Positions 17,292-25,968 of a DNA stretch of 64,000 bases are shown here, one piece after another. The notes under the pieces are model-generated. The model had not been told where the DNA came from and did not search any database. It was given only the letters and a program-made list of their open reading frames with translations. The stretch spans positions 310,001-374,000 of the forward strand of contig LNEM01000030.1 in NCBI GenBank assembly GCA_001464955.1. The letters run 5' to 3'. The stretch's first letter is position 1. The number at the start of each line of letters is the position of its first letter. Both the position numbers and the translations under genes were made by a program. The stretch is from Rhizobiales bacterium Ga0077537 (lineage in GTDB: Bacteria > Pseudomonadota > Alphaproteobacteria > Rhizobiales > Hyphomicrobiaceae).

Positions 17292-18695
17292 ATGACGATC
17301 TCACGCAGAGGGTTCATCGGCACCACGGGCGCGGCAGCGGCCTTGATCACGGCAACTTCGGTCAGCGGTCGCGCTCAGATCGCGAGCCTTCCAGAAGCAG
17401 CGATTCAAAAGTCGCCGCTGATGCAGCCACCGCTGTTTCCCAAGACCGGTCCGGACTACCAGCCTGTTGTCACCCTCAACGGCTGGACGTTGCCCTGGCG
17501 TATGAATGGCGACTGGAAGGAGTTCCATCTCATCGCCGAACCGGTTGTCCGCGAAATAGCTCCCGGCATGAAAGCGCATCTGTGGGGCTACAACGGCCAG
17601 TCGCCTGGTCCGACCATCGAAGCCGTCGAAGGCGACAAGGTGCGAATATTCGTCACCAACAAGCTGCCCGAGCACACCACTATCCACTGGCACGGCCAGC
17701 TCTTGCCGTGCGGCATGGACGGCGTTGGCGGCCTCACTCAACCCCACATCGGCGTTGGCAAGACCTTCGTCTACGAGTTCCAGCTGATGAAAAGCGGAAC
17801 CTTCATGTACCACCCGCACGCCGATGAGATGGTGCAGATGGCGATGGGCATGATGGGCTTTTTCGTCGTGCATCCGAAAGACCCCAAGTTCCGCCGCGTC
17901 GATCGCGACTTCGTCTTCCTGCTCAACGCGTTCGACATCGATCCCGGCTCCTACGTGCCGAAGGTCAACACCATGCTCGACTTCAATATGTGGTGCTGGA
18001 ACAGCCGCGCCTTCCCCGGCATCGATCACTTCGTCGTCGGTAAGGGTGACAAGGTGCGTATCCGCTTCGGCAATCTCACTATGACCAACCATCCGATCCA
18101 CATGCACGGCTACGACTTCAAGGTGACCGGCACCGACGGCGGTTGGGTGGACGAGAAGTCTTCGTGGCCCGAGGTCACAGTTGATGTCGCCGTCGGTCAG
18201 ATGCGCGCCTTCGAATTCGACGCCATCTACCCTGGTGATTGGGCGATTCATTGCCACAAATCGCACCACACCATGAACGCCATGGGGCACGACGTGAAAA
18301 CCTACATCGGCGTCGACAAGCGTGACCTCGTGAAATCAATTGGCAGGCTCGCCCCCGGCTATATGGCCATGGGTTCTACCGGCATGGCCGAGATGGGCGA
18401 AATGGAAATGGCACTGCCCGATAATACGCTGCCGATGATGACCGGCTTTGCACAATTCGGCGCCGTCGAGATGGGCGGCATGTTCTCGGTCGTGAAGGTG
18501 CGCGAGGGGCTCGCCAAGACCGATTACAAGGATCCCGGCTGGTACAAGCACCCGCCCGGTACCGTCTCCTTCGAGTACACGGGCCCAAAACAGGCACTCA
18601 ACGAGCCCGTGCGCGTGCCGCAAAAAGCCAGCGGAATCCCAACCAAGGCCGAGGTCAACGTGGTCAAGCCCAAGGGCGGCCACAGCAAGCACTAA
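17292..18695 (+). CDS. Multicopper oxidase, Tat-exported
   Basis: This 467-aa protein has a twin-arginine signal (SRRGFIGTTG). All four copper-binding motifs are present: HWHG 132-135, HPH 174-176, HPIHMHG 267-273 and HCHKSHH 320-326. That last run departs from the usual HCHxxxH-x4-M core. A Met/Gly-rich region (MAMGSTGMAEMGEMEMALPD) near residue 360 resembles Met-rich copper-binding inserts of CopA/CueO-type enzymes. It is expected to oxidise Cu(I) to less toxic Cu(II) in the periplasm. It belongs to the operon running from 15415 to at least 19558. Confidence 0.88.
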   Translation: MTISRRGFIGTTGAAAALITATSVSGRAQIASLPEAAIQKSPLMQPPLFPKTGPDYQPVVTLNGWTLPWRMNGDWKEFHLIAEPVVREIAPGMKAHLWGYNGQSPGPTIEAVEGDKVRIFVTNKLPEHTTIHWHGQLLPCGMDGVGGLTQPHIGVGKTFVYEFQLMKSGTFMYHPHADEMVQMAMGMMGFFVVHPKDPKFRRVDRDFVFLLNAFDIDPGSYVPKVNTMLDFNMWCWNSRAFPGIDHFVVGKGDKVRIRFGNLTMTNHPIHMHGYDFKVTGTDGGWVDEKSSWPEVTVDVAVGQMRAFEFDAIYPGDWAIHCHKSHHTMNAMGHDVKTYIGVDKRDLVKSIGRLAPGYMAMGSTGMAEMGEMEMALPDNTLPMMTGFAQFGAVEMGGMFSVVKVREGLAKTDYKDPGWYKHPPGTVSFEYTGPKQALNEPVRVPQKASGIPTKAEVNVVKPKGGHSKH

Positions 18696-18717
18696 CAACC
18701 ACGGGGAGAAAATCGGA

Positions 18718-19239
18718 ATGAAACGACATCATCTGAAAGTTGCCGCCTTCGGCATCAGTGCGGCACTGCTGGCGATTGCTGCTCCCACCATCGGGGGATT
18801 GTCGACCGGGCAGGCCTGGGCGCACGGCACGTTCGCTGCCGGTGATCCGGGCGATCCGAAAAAGCCTACATCGCGCACAATCGAAATTGTCGCACGAGAG
18901 GGCGACGGCAGGATGAGCTACACGCCCGAGAAGATCGAGGTCACGCGCGGCGAGCAGATCCGCTTCGTGATCAGAAACGAGGGCGAGCTCGCGCACGAGT
19001 TCCTGCTGGACAGCTTCGAGGGCAACGCCAAGCACAAAATCCAGATGGAGAAGAACCCGACAATGGAGCACGACGAGCCCAACGGCACACGGCTCGAAAC
19101 CAAGAAAGCCGGCGAGATTCTCTGGGTGTTCGACAAGGTCGGTACCTTCGAGTTCGCCTGCCTCATTCCCGGCCATTATGAGGCCGGCATGAGGGGCGTC
19201 GTCACCGTGGTCGACGCCAAGGCCGCCAAGAAGAAGTAA
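18718..19239 (+). CDS. Periplasmic cupredoxin (type I copper protein)
   Basis: This 173-aa precursor has a signal peptide ending near AHG and a plastocyanin-like domain with the type I ligands H93 (ELAHEF), C148 (FEFACLIPGH), H153 and M158. The full ligand set and the ACLIPGHYEAGM loop show a redox-active cupredoxin that may donate or accept electrons with the adjacent multicopper oxidase, or carry copper. A 30-residue charged loop (EGNAKHKIQMEKNPTMEHDE) is inserted before the last strands. It has a strong Shine-Dalgarno (GGGGAGAA) and follows the oxidase by 22 bp. Confidence 0.87.
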   Translation: MKRHHLKVAAFGISAALLAIAAPTIGGLSTGQAWAHGTFAAGDPGDPKKPTSRTIEIVAREGDGRMSYTPEKIEVTRGEQIRFVIRNEGELAHEFLLDSFEGNAKHKIQMEKNPTMEHDEPNGTRLETKKAGEILWVFDKVGTFEFACLIPGHYEAGMRGVVTVVDAKAAKKK

Positions 19240-19258
19240 CCCGTCAAAGGAGACTGAC

Positions 19259-19558
19259 ATGAGAACGACCCTCAAGCTCGCCGCAGCAACACTCGCCTTC
19301 GGCCTTATCCTCCCACTCGGTGCGGCGGCCGATGAGACCATGGTCAAGGGCGAGGTGACTAAGGTCGACGCCGATGCCGGCAAGATCACCATCAAGCACG
19401 GGCCGATCAAGAAGTTCGACATGGATGCCATGACCATGGTGTTCAAGGCCGGCGACGAGGCCATGCTCACGCAGGTGAAACCCGGCGACAAAGTTCAATT
19501 CCATCCCGACAAGGTCAACGGCCAGTTCACCGTCACCAAGATCGAGAAGGCGAAATAG
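19259..19558 (+). CDS. CusF-like periplasmic copper chaperone
   Basis: This 99-aa precursor has a signal peptide and an OB-fold metal-binding domain. The ligand block is KHGPIKKFDMDAMTM, giving H47, M58 and M60 at the positions of CusF His36, Met47 and Met49. The tryptophan that caps Cu(I) in E. coli CusF is replaced by M55, so coordination may differ. CusF-type proteins pass Cu(I)/Ag(I) to the CusB adaptor. It is the last gene before a hairpin and then the two-component genes. Confidence 0.85.
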   Translation: MRTTLKLAAATLAFGLILPLGAAADETMVKGEVTKVDADAGKITIKHGPIKKFDMDAMTMVFKAGDEAMLTQVKPGDKVQFHPDKVNGQFTVTKIEKAK

Positions 19559-19578
19559 CCACCGCAACCGAATCCTGC

Positions 19579-19609
19579 GGCGGCGAGGCCGCCTCGCTGC
19601 CGCCCTTTT
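19579..19609 (+). terminator. Hairpin plus T-run after the cusF-like gene
   Basis: GGCGGCGAG (19579-19587) pairs with CTCGCTGCC (19593-19601, one G-U pair), followed by CTTTT. It may terminate or attenuate transcription between the structural genes and the downstream response regulator. Confidence 0.5.
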
Positions 19610-19628
19610 CGGGCCTCGGAGCAAACCC

Positions 19629-20408
19629 ATGCAGCCCGGTTCTGAGATCGCCATGCAAGCCGCTGGTGCAAACGAAACCACACAAGCACCATTGGTCGAC
19701 GCTCATATCCTGATTGTCGACGATGATGCACAGCTGCGCCAACTTGTTTCGAAGATGCTGCGGACGCAGGGCTATCGCGCGACCGCTGTCGCAGGCGGTC
19801 GCGAAATGCTCGAGATGCTGCGCGCAACCCCAGTTGAACTGATCATCCTCGATGTCATGATGCCCGGCGCTTCAGGCCTCGAGCTCTGTCGCCACGTCCG
19901 TCAGTCGTCCTCCGTGCCGATCCTGATGCTGACGGCCAAGAGCGAGGAAACAGACCGGGTCCTCGGCCTCGAGATGGGTGCCGATGATTATCTCACCAAG
20001 CCGTTCGGATCACGCGAGTTGCTCGCCCGCATCCGCGCATTGTTGCGTCGGGCGACCGTCACTCCCAATCTGGTCAAACCACCATCCGGCACCAAATATA
20101 CCTTTGAAGGTTGGATCGTGGACACCCTCCGGCGCGAGCTCATCAACCCCGACGGTGTCGTCGTCGACCTTTCGACGGGGGAGTATGATCTGCTCCTGGC
20201 CTTCGTCGAGGCACCGCAGCGCGTGCTCACCCGCGAGCAACTCCTCGACATGGCTCGCAATCGCACATCGGCTCCCGGTTTCGATCGCAGTATCGACGTG
20301 CAGATGAGCCGGCTGCGGCGCAGGATGGGCGGCGAAGACGCGGAGGGTATCATCAAGACCATCCGCGGTGCCGGCTACATGTTCGTGCCCGATGTCACTC
20401 GGCTCTGA
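19629..20408 (+). CDS. OmpR/PhoB-family response regulator
   Basis: The 259-aa protein has a receiver domain (about 25-140; acidic pair DDD at 31-33, phosphoacceptor D75 in ILDVMMPG, K124 in LTKPF) and a winged-helix DNA-binding domain (about 155-255). The recognition helix region GFDRSIDVQMSRLRRRM is nearly identical to that of the second regulator at 24582, implying overlapping DNA targets. A start at ATG 19653 is an alternative. It is paired with the sensor kinase 12 bp downstream. CopR/CusR-type function is inferred from context. Confidence 0.87.
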   Translation: MQPGSEIAMQAAGANETTQAPLVDAHILIVDDDAQLRQLVSKMLRTQGYRATAVAGGREMLEMLRATPVELIILDVMMPGASGLELCRHVRQSSSVPILMLTAKSEETDRVLGLEMGADDYLTKPFGSRELLARIRALLRRATVTPNLVKPPSGTKYTFEGWIVDTLRRELINPDGVVVDLSTGEYDLLLAFVEAPQRVLTREQLLDMARNRTSAPGFDRSIDVQMSRLRRRMGGEDAEGIIKTIRGAGYMFVPDVTRL

Positions 20409-20420
20409 AGGAGCCCTGGC

Positions 20421-21800
20421 GTGAGGGTATTCCCCGACACCATTACCAGTCGTACAGTTGCGATCCTGCTCATCGGCATCATCGCATTCCATGCCGTCAG
20501 CCTGTGCGCCTACCAGATAGGGCTCGACAACGAGGTCGATCTTACTAACGAAGTGCGCCTTGCTGAACGCCTTTTTACGATCAAGCGCGCCTTGGCTGGA
20601 TTACCGGTAACCGATCGCGAAAAGACGGCACATTCCCTATCGGGCGGTCCGCTCGAAGTCCATTGGAGCGCTGTTCCTCTCACGGTCGACGGCGGACAGG
20701 CGGCCGAGCGGACGGAAGGTTTGCGGCGACGCCTTCTTCAACTCGCTCCTGAGCTGACCGACAACGGCCTGATCATTGGCGCGCCCAGCTCTTTGAGTAG
20801 CAAACCACATGATTCGCATCTGTTGCTCATCTCGATGAGGATTTCGGATGCCGGCTGGGTAAACTTCAGCATAGCCAGATTGACCGGGGCACACGGCAGC
20901 TTGTCGAGCATCATCGCCTCGACCAGCCTGATGGCGATCGGCGTGCTCCTTCTTTCTATTCTTCTGCTGCGATCGGTCACGCGACCGCTGCGTGAACTCG
21001 CCTCGGCCACCCAGCGGCTCTACGTCGACGGCGACCCCAAAGCCATTGCCGTCTTGGGGCCGCGCGAAATCCGCGAACTCGCCGCCGCCTTCAATGGCCT
21101 GCAGCAACGCGTCAAGAAATTGATCGACGACCGCACGCTGACGCTGGCTGCCATCTCTCATGATCTCAAGACCCCGCTGACCCGCGCCCAGCTCCGCGTT
21201 GAAGATATCGACAATGCCGAGTTGCGCCGACAGATCGACGGCGATCTCGCTGAAATGCTGGCCATGGTCGATTCAACACTCGCATTCCTCAAAGGCGACC
21301 AGACCGGAGAGCCGGTTCAGGATTTCGATCTGAAAGCCATTCTCGAAAGCATCTGCGACGACCTCAGCGATGCCGGCCATCGCGTGAGCTTCGCGCCAAC
21401 GCGCAACATTGTGCTCCGCGGTCGCCATCTCGCGTTGAAGCGCGCCTTCAACAACCTGATTGGCAACGCGGCCAAATACGCCACCACGGTCGTGGTCACG
21501 ACGACGTGCCGTGACGACGCGGTCGAGGTGTTTGTCGACGACGATGGGCCGGGCATTTCGCCCGACCAGCGCGAGGCTGTCTTCCAGCCCTTCTACCGCA
21601 TCGAAGCCTCACGCAATCGTGCCACCGGCGGCACCGGCCTCGGACTCACCGTCGCCCGTACGATCATCCGCGGCCACGGTGGCGACATCACCTTGCATGA
21701 CGCCCCATCGGGTGGTCTGCGCGTTCGCGTGCACCTGCCGCTGCCTGCGCGCTCGTCAGGTCCAAAGAAACAAAAAGACATCGAAGCGAAATCAGCATGA
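20421..21800 (+). CDS. Sensor histidine kinase (metal-sensing two-component system)
   Basis: This 459-aa protein starts at GTG 20421 behind AAGGAG. It has TM1 (about 10-32), a periplasmic domain (33-~160), TM2 (about 162-183) and a HAMP linker. The HisKA domain has H247 in AAISHDLKTPLTR, and the HATPase domain has N-box NLIGNAAKY, DDDGPGI and GTGLGL. The sensor domain contains LAERLFTIKRALAGL and AHSLSGGPLEVHWS, blocks shared with the second kinase at 37143, so the two are paralogues. The periplasmic segment is expected to sense Cu(I)/Ag(I) by analogy with context; no CusS-type His pair was verified. Confidence 0.87.
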   Translation: MRVFPDTITSRTVAILLIGIIAFHAVSLCAYQIGLDNEVDLTNEVRLAERLFTIKRALAGLPVTDREKTAHSLSGGPLEVHWSAVPLTVDGGQAAERTEGLRRRLLQLAPELTDNGLIIGAPSSLSSKPHDSHLLLISMRISDAGWVNFSIARLTGAHGSLSSIIASTSLMAIGVLLLSILLLRSVTRPLRELASATQRLYVDGDPKAIAVLGPREIRELAAAFNGLQQRVKKLIDDRTLTLAAISHDLKTPLTRAQLRVEDIDNAELRRQIDGDLAEMLAMVDSTLAFLKGDQTGEPVQDFDLKAILESICDDLSDAGHRVSFAPTRNIVLRGRHLALKRAFNNLIGNAAKYATTVVVTTTCRDDAVEVFVDDDGPGISPDQREAVFQPFYRIEASRNRATGGTGLGLTVARTIIRGHGGDITLHDAPSGGLRVRVHLPLPARSSGPKKQKDIEAKSA

Positions 21801-21902
21801 AAAGATCAGCAGCCAATACTCCTTTCCATCGGCGCGGCACAGCGCCGGTCGTGGCAAAGCCCGCGAAGAGCGGCCGAGCCAACACTCAGAGGAGACTTGA
21901 TC

Positions 21903-22058
21903 ATGACAAAAACCATCATCGCCGCACTCGTCGCGCTCGGCCTTGTCGGCTCGATCGCCGCCCCGGCGCTTGCCCACAAGCCGGGGCAGCAGTCCTCAAC
22001 CGAGAAACCGTCGTTCCCACCCAAGGACTTCTGGGACCAGCAGAAAGGCGGCAACTGA
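21903..22058 (+). CDS. Very small periplasmic protein
   Basis: This 51-aa ORF has a Shine-Dalgarno (GAGGAGA) and a clean signal peptide (MTKTIIAALVALGLVGSIAA, cleavage after ALA). The mature peptide is about 27 residues, HKPGQQSSTEKPSFPPKDFW followed by DQQKGGN. It lies between the sensor kinase and the cytochrome c gene, same strand. It resembles the other tiny exported proteins of this island in having an N-terminal His and a C-terminal aromatic-Asp motif (FWD here, RWD in the leftward peptide). The function is unknown. Confidence 0.65.
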   Translation: MTKTIIAALVALGLVGSIAAPALAHKPGQQSSTEKPSFPPKDFWDQQKGGN

Positions 22059-22160
22059 TTCACATCACCGCGCCTTCACACGCGTCACCGGGTCGAGCCT
22101 TGCTCGGTCCGGTGACCTGCTGAGCGCACCTCACTTGCTGCAGAGAAACTGGGGGAAACC

Positions 22161-22562
22161 ATGCCAACAAGAAAAGCCGATCGCATCTCGAGCGTAGCGC
22201 TGCTGATGCTCCTCGCAGGCACCGGATCAGCAGCGCAAAACTCGAGTGCTGAAAACGGCGCCGACGTGTTCAAAAAGTGCCGAGCCTGCCACCTCGTTGG
22301 CGATACCGCAAAACATGCGGTCGGCCCTGCGCTCAACAATGTCATCGGACGCAAGGCCGGCGCTGCCGAGGGTTACACCTTTTCCGACAATATGCGCGAA
22401 CTCGGCCAGGGCGGTCTCATTTGGAGCGAGGCTGAACTCAGCCGCTATCTTGAAAATCCCAAAGCCGTCGTGCCGCGGGGCAAGATGGCGTTTCCCGGCA
22501 TCGCCGACCCGCAGGATCGCGCTGACGTCATTGCCTATCTCAAGACCTTCTCAAAGCCTTGA
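22161..22562 (+). CDS. Periplasmic class I c-type cytochrome
   Basis: This 133-aa precursor has a signal peptide, a single CXXCH haem site (KKCRACH), HAVGPALNNVIGRKAG and a Met ligand in RGKMAFPGI, the pattern of cytochrome c2/c550. It may shuttle electrons from the multicopper oxidase or cupredoxin to the respiratory chain. It lies 11 bp before the TPR gene. Confidence 0.87.
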   Translation: MPTRKADRISSVALLMLLAGTGSAAQNSSAENGADVFKKCRACHLVGDTAKHAVGPALNNVIGRKAGAAEGYTFSDNMRELGQGGLIWSEAELSRYLENPKAVVPRGKMAFPGIADPQDRADVIAYLKTFSKP

Positions 22563-22572
22563 CCTCTCCGTG

Positions 22573-23247
22573 ATGTCCGTATTGCTCAACACACTTTGGT
22601 CTTGGACACCTGCTGCACGATTGCGGCAGTGGTGCACATTTGGTCTTTTCATCAGCTCCGCCCTGGTGGTCGGCCCGCCCGCGGCAATGGCGCAGATCGA
22701 CCTGCTGAAGGACTGCCAGCACTATGAGCACTCCGAGCGCGCGATCAACGCCTGCACAGAGCTACTTCGCGTTCTCCCCGACGCAGCGCCGGTCTATAAT
22801 CACCGCGGGATCGCTTACATGCAGCGCGGCGAGTGGGCACGCGCGATCGCTGACTATACAGAGGCCATTCGGCTCAGCCCGCGCGATGCCTGGCCGCACT
22901 ACAATCGCGGGCGCGCCCTGCTCGAACAGAACGACTTCGCCAGCGCCATCGAGGATTTCACGCAGGCGATTGCCCGGCGCGGCAACAATGCCCTCGCCTA
23001 TAACGGGCGGGCCTGGGCCTACTACAAACTCAGCAAGCTCGATGAGGCTATGCAGGACGTCAACCGTGCGCTCGCCCTCGATCCGGCTTATGCGGCGGCC
23101 TTCGATACGCGCGGCCACCTCTATGAGGCTCTGGGCAAGCGGGCAGAAGCCATCGCCGATCTGAGGCACGCCCTCAAGCTCGACCCTGCCAATCCGCTGG
23201 CCCACATCACGCGTGAGGCACTACAACGCCTCGGCGCCGAGCGTTGA
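22573..23247 (+). CDS. Exported tetratricopeptide-repeat protein
   Basis: The 224-aa protein has a hydrophobic signal sequence (FGLFISSALVVGPPAAMAQ) and about four to five TPR units from residue 55 onward (VYNHRGIAYMQRGEWARAIA, PHYNRGRALLEQNDFASAIE, AYNGRAWAYYKLSKLDEAMQ, FDTRGHLYEALGKRAEAIAD). TPRs mediate protein interactions, here in the periplasm. An ATG at 22573 was preferred over upstream in-frame starts inside the cytochrome gene. It probably helps assemble a complex with the flanking cytochromes, which is inferred from position only. Confidence 0.82.
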   Translation: MSVLLNTLWSWTPAARLRQWCTFGLFISSALVVGPPAAMAQIDLLKDCQHYEHSERAINACTELLRVLPDAAPVYNHRGIAYMQRGEWARAIADYTEAIRLSPRDAWPHYNRGRALLEQNDFASAIEDFTQAIARRGNNALAYNGRAWAYYKLSKLDEAMQDVNRALALDPAYAAAFDTRGHLYEALGKRAEAIADLRHALKLDPANPLAHITREALQRLGAER

Positions 23248-23256
23248 GACCCGGGC

Positions 23257-23748
23257 ATGGACCACAGCGGCCGCCGAACCCCACATCCTCACAGGCCGAA
23301 AGGGCGCCCGACTTTGCATCGTCCTCAGCGCACACGCGGGAAACGCCACTGGGCAAAGCTTGCGGTCTTGTCCGTACTCGCCCTCGGCGGGATCGCTCTT
23401 GCGATGAGCAGCTTGCGCACACCATCACCCGCAGCTCGCAGTGAAGCCTTCGTTCTGCCCGACCTGACCGAGCCGGAGCGCATCGGCCTTGGATATTTCA
23501 CCGTGCACTGCCAAGCGTGTCATGGCGAGAATGGGCGTGGCACCAGCGCCGGTCCGCCTCTCGTGCACAAAATCTACGAGCCCTCGCACCATGGCGACGG
23601 CGCTTTTGTCCGTGCGGTCCGCCAAGGGGTCGTGGCCCACCATTGGCGCTTTGGCAATATGCCGGCCCTGCCCGCGGTGACCGACACGGAGGTCAGCGCC
23701 ATCATTCGCTACGTTCGGGCTCTTCAACGTGCCAACGGTATCCACTGA
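23257..23748 (+). CDS. Membrane-anchored c-type cytochrome
   Basis: This 163-aa protein has a basic N-terminus, one TM anchor (about 32-50: WAKLAVLSVLALGGIALAM) and a haem-binding CXXCH (HCQACHG, about residues 84-90). FGNMPALP supplies a likely Met ligand. It forms the third member of a cytochrome-TPR-cytochrome group, 9 bp after the TPR gene. Confidence 0.85.
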   Translation: MDHSGRRTPHPHRPKGRPTLHRPQRTRGKRHWAKLAVLSVLALGGIALAMSSLRTPSPAARSEAFVLPDLTEPERIGLGYFTVHCQACHGENGRGTSAGPPLVHKIYEPSHHGDGAFVRAVRQGVVAHHWRFGNMPALPAVTDTEVSAIIRYVRALQRANGIH

Positions 23749-23755
23749 AAGGGAG

Positions 23756-24574
23756 ATGCCATTGCCTGTTTCGCAGCCGAGCCCTGATACTTGGCAACAC
23801 TCCACCACACCGCGGACATCGATCGTCGTCTTAACCGGCGGCGGGCCGCTCGCCTGGATCATCATCAACGCCGTGATCGGCACGTTCGGCTCCGTCACCG
23901 TGCTCGAGGAACGACCCGAGCCGATGCGCCTTCTTTTTCGGCGGCGTCTCAAGAAACTCGGTGCCATCACCGTTGCCGGGCAGATCGCATTTGGGGTCGC
24001 ACAGAGGCTCTTGCGCGCCGCCAGCCGTCACCGACTTCGCTCCTTGATCGATTCCGAGAAGCTCGAGCCGACACCGGCTGCGGCCTGTGTGGTGATCCCC
24101 GTCGCATCGGTCAACTCCGATGACTGCCAACGCGAGCTCGTCCGCATCGGACCCACCGTCGTTCTCGTTGTCGGCACCCGCATGATCAGCCGTGCGACGC
24201 TGGCATGCGTCACAGCCCCGTTCATCAACTATCACGCCGGCGTCAATCCCAAGTATCGCGGGATGTGCGGCGGCTACTGGGCCCTGGCAAGCGGCGATCC
24301 CGAGCACTTCGGCGCGACGGTGCACCTTGTTGATCACGGCGTGGATACCGGCGGCATCCTGTATTGGCAGCGCGTCACGCAGGCACGTGACGACAACTTC
24401 GTCACCTATCCCTTTCGACTCGCCGCCAGCGGTCGCAACCTCGTGCTTCGCGCTATGGACGATGCGCTCTCCGGGCAGTTGCGCATCATCGAGAGCACGC
24501 TGCCCTCGCAGCAATGGTATCATCCGACGTTGTGGGGATACCTCAGGACCGGTCTCAGGCGCGGCGTGTGGTAG
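23756..24574 (+). CDS. Formyltransferase-family protein
   Basis: The 272-aa protein has a formyl_transf_N fold. FINYHAGVNPKYRG carries the catalytic Asn-x-His pair in the NPxYRG variant of the usual loop, and VHLVDHGVDTGGIL carries the conserved Asp, so the N-H-D triad appears complete. This variant is found in free-standing formyl/hydroxymethyl transferases that modify nucleotides or amino sugars rather than in Fmt. The N-terminus has a Rossmann-like TGGGPLAWIIINAVIG. It overlaps the cytochrome operon spacing (7 bp) and converges with the second response regulator. Its presence in a copper island is unexplained. Confidence 0.82.
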   Translation: MPLPVSQPSPDTWQHSTTPRTSIVVLTGGGPLAWIIINAVIGTFGSVTVLEERPEPMRLLFRRRLKKLGAITVAGQIAFGVAQRLLRAASRHRLRSLIDSEKLEPTPAAACVVIPVASVNSDDCQRELVRIGPTVVLVVGTRMISRATLACVTAPFINYHAGVNPKYRGMCGGYWALASGDPEHFGATVHLVDHGVDTGGILYWQRVTQARDDNFVTYPFRLAASGRNLVLRAMDDALSGQLRIIESTLPSQQWYHPTLWGYLRTGLRRGVW

Positions 24575-24581
24575 GACTTGA

Positions 24582-25367
24582 CTATTCGCGACGCACCACC
24601 GGCACAAACATGTAGCCGACCCCGCGGATGGTCTTGATCATCGCCTGACTGTCCTCGCTCGCCTCGATCTTGCGACGCAGGCGACTGACCTGCACGTCGA
24701 TCACGCGGTCGAATCCCGTGGCCACACGGTTCTTGGCACCATCGAGCAGCTGCTCCCGTGTCAGCACCCGCTGCGGTGCCTCGAGAAAGGTCAGCAGCAT
24801 GTCGTATTCGCCCGTCGACAGATCGACGACGACGCCCTGCGGATTGAGCAGCTCCCGGCGCATCAGATCGAGGGTCCACTCCTCGAATACGAGACGCGTC
24901 GCCGCGGCCCTCGCCGGCTCCGCATGCTCGCCGGCAGACTTGGCGCGTCGAAGCACAGCATTGACGCGTGCCAAGAGCTCACGCGGATTGAACGGCTTGG
25001 CCAGATAATCGTCGGCGCCAAGCTCGAGCCCGACGATGCGGTCGGTATCGGCTCCAAGCGCCGTCAGCATGATGATCGGCACCTTGGAGGTCTTTCTCAG
25101 CTCGCGGCACAGATCGAGGCCATTGGTGCCCGGGAGCATGACATCAAGCACGATCAGATCGACGCCCGCCGACTTCAAGGTCGGCCACATCTCGCGCCCG
25201 TCCCTTACCGCCGTCACCCGATGGCCGTGGGCGCGCAGGAATTTTGCCGCCAAATTACGGATCTCAGCATCGTCGTCGACAATCAAGACGTGCCCTGCTG
25301 TTCCGTCGCCCCCAAGTACCGATTGTTTGTGCTCCTCGCTCATGCTGATCATTTCGTCCTTTCGCAT
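24582..25367 (-). CDS. OmpR/PhoB-family response regulator (second copy)
   Basis: This is a 261-aa regulator with receiver D75 (LIVLDVMLPG), K124 (LAKPF) and a C-terminal winged helix. DLSTGEYDMLLTFLEAPQRV and GFDRVIDVQVSRLRRKI match the regulator at 19629 almost residue for residue. It has no kinase beside it. The nearest unpaired kinase is at 37143, about 12 kb away. In-frame ATGs at 25352 and 25343 are alternative starts. It is transcribed convergently with the formyltransferase gene. Confidence 0.87.
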   Translation of the reverse strand: MRKDEMISMSEEHKQSVLGGDGTAGHVLIVDDDAEIRNLAAKFLRAHGHRVTAVRDGREMWPTLKSAGVDLIVLDVMLPGTNGLDLCRELRKTSKVPIIMLTALGADTDRIVGLELGADDYLAKPFNPRELLARVNAVLRRAKSAGEHAEPARAAATRLVFEEWTLDLMRRELLNPQGVVVDLSTGEYDMLLTFLEAPQRVLTREQLLDGAKNRVATGFDRVIDVQVSRLRRKIEASEDSQAMIKTIRGVGYMFVPVVRRE

Positions 25368-25509
25368 CTCCGCTGGAGTCTAGCGGCAGTGCTATGCTGA
25401 CTGCAACCATACCGAACGAGCTGCTGGAACCATTGCAGCAGCGAAACACTTGCACAGCGACCATGACGGCACTCGCCGATCCTCGCCCCCCACACCCCCT
25501 TCTAGCGAT

Positions 25510-25968
25510 TCAGCTCGAGCCCCATCGTGCCGCCCACAGCGCGAGTGAAGGGACAACCAGCCATTGCGCAAGGGGCGACAGCCCGGTTCCGATCCATGGT
25601 ACCACCGGCATAAGTTCCGAGTACGTCCAGGATACGCGAACAGCTGTATTGAGCCACTCGCTGTAAATCGTATAGCCGAGCCCGATCACCATCGTCACGC
25701 CCGCGACGCGCGCGAAGCCATCGGTCGGCCAGGCCCGACGCCCAACCAGCGCCAGTGCAGTCAGCAGGGATGATCCAGCGATCAGGATATCGCCACCGGT
25801 GCAGTGCAGCACGGCGAAGATCTGCTCCCCCTTCGTTCCGGTTTTCCAGAGCGTGTAGAGCGGAAGCTGGACGATCTCCCAGACGAGATGCGCCAGCCCG
25901 CTGGCGACGATGTAGCGTCGCACCGCCCCAATCCAACCTTGCTGCCCAAGCCAGCGGAGTCCGCTCAT
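25510..25968 (-). CDS. Hypothetical inner-membrane protein
   Basis: This 152-aa protein has about four TM helices (AHLVWEIVQLPLYTLW; LIAGSSLLTALALVG; VAGVTMVIGLGYTIY; WLVVPSLALWAARW). A conserved-looking loop, EQIFAVLHCTGGDILIAGSS, contains His-Cys and Asp. It is coupled (ATGA) to the upstream methyltransferase gene. No function was recognised; it is often seen with metal-resistance genes. Confidence 0.7.
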   Translation of the reverse strand: MSGLRWLGQQGWIGAVRRYIVASGLAHLVWEIVQLPLYTLWKTGTKGEQIFAVLHCTGGDILIAGSSLLTALALVGRRAWPTDGFARVAGVTMVIGLGYTIYSEWLNTAVRVSWTYSELMPVVPWIGTGLSPLAQWLVVPSLALWAARWGSS

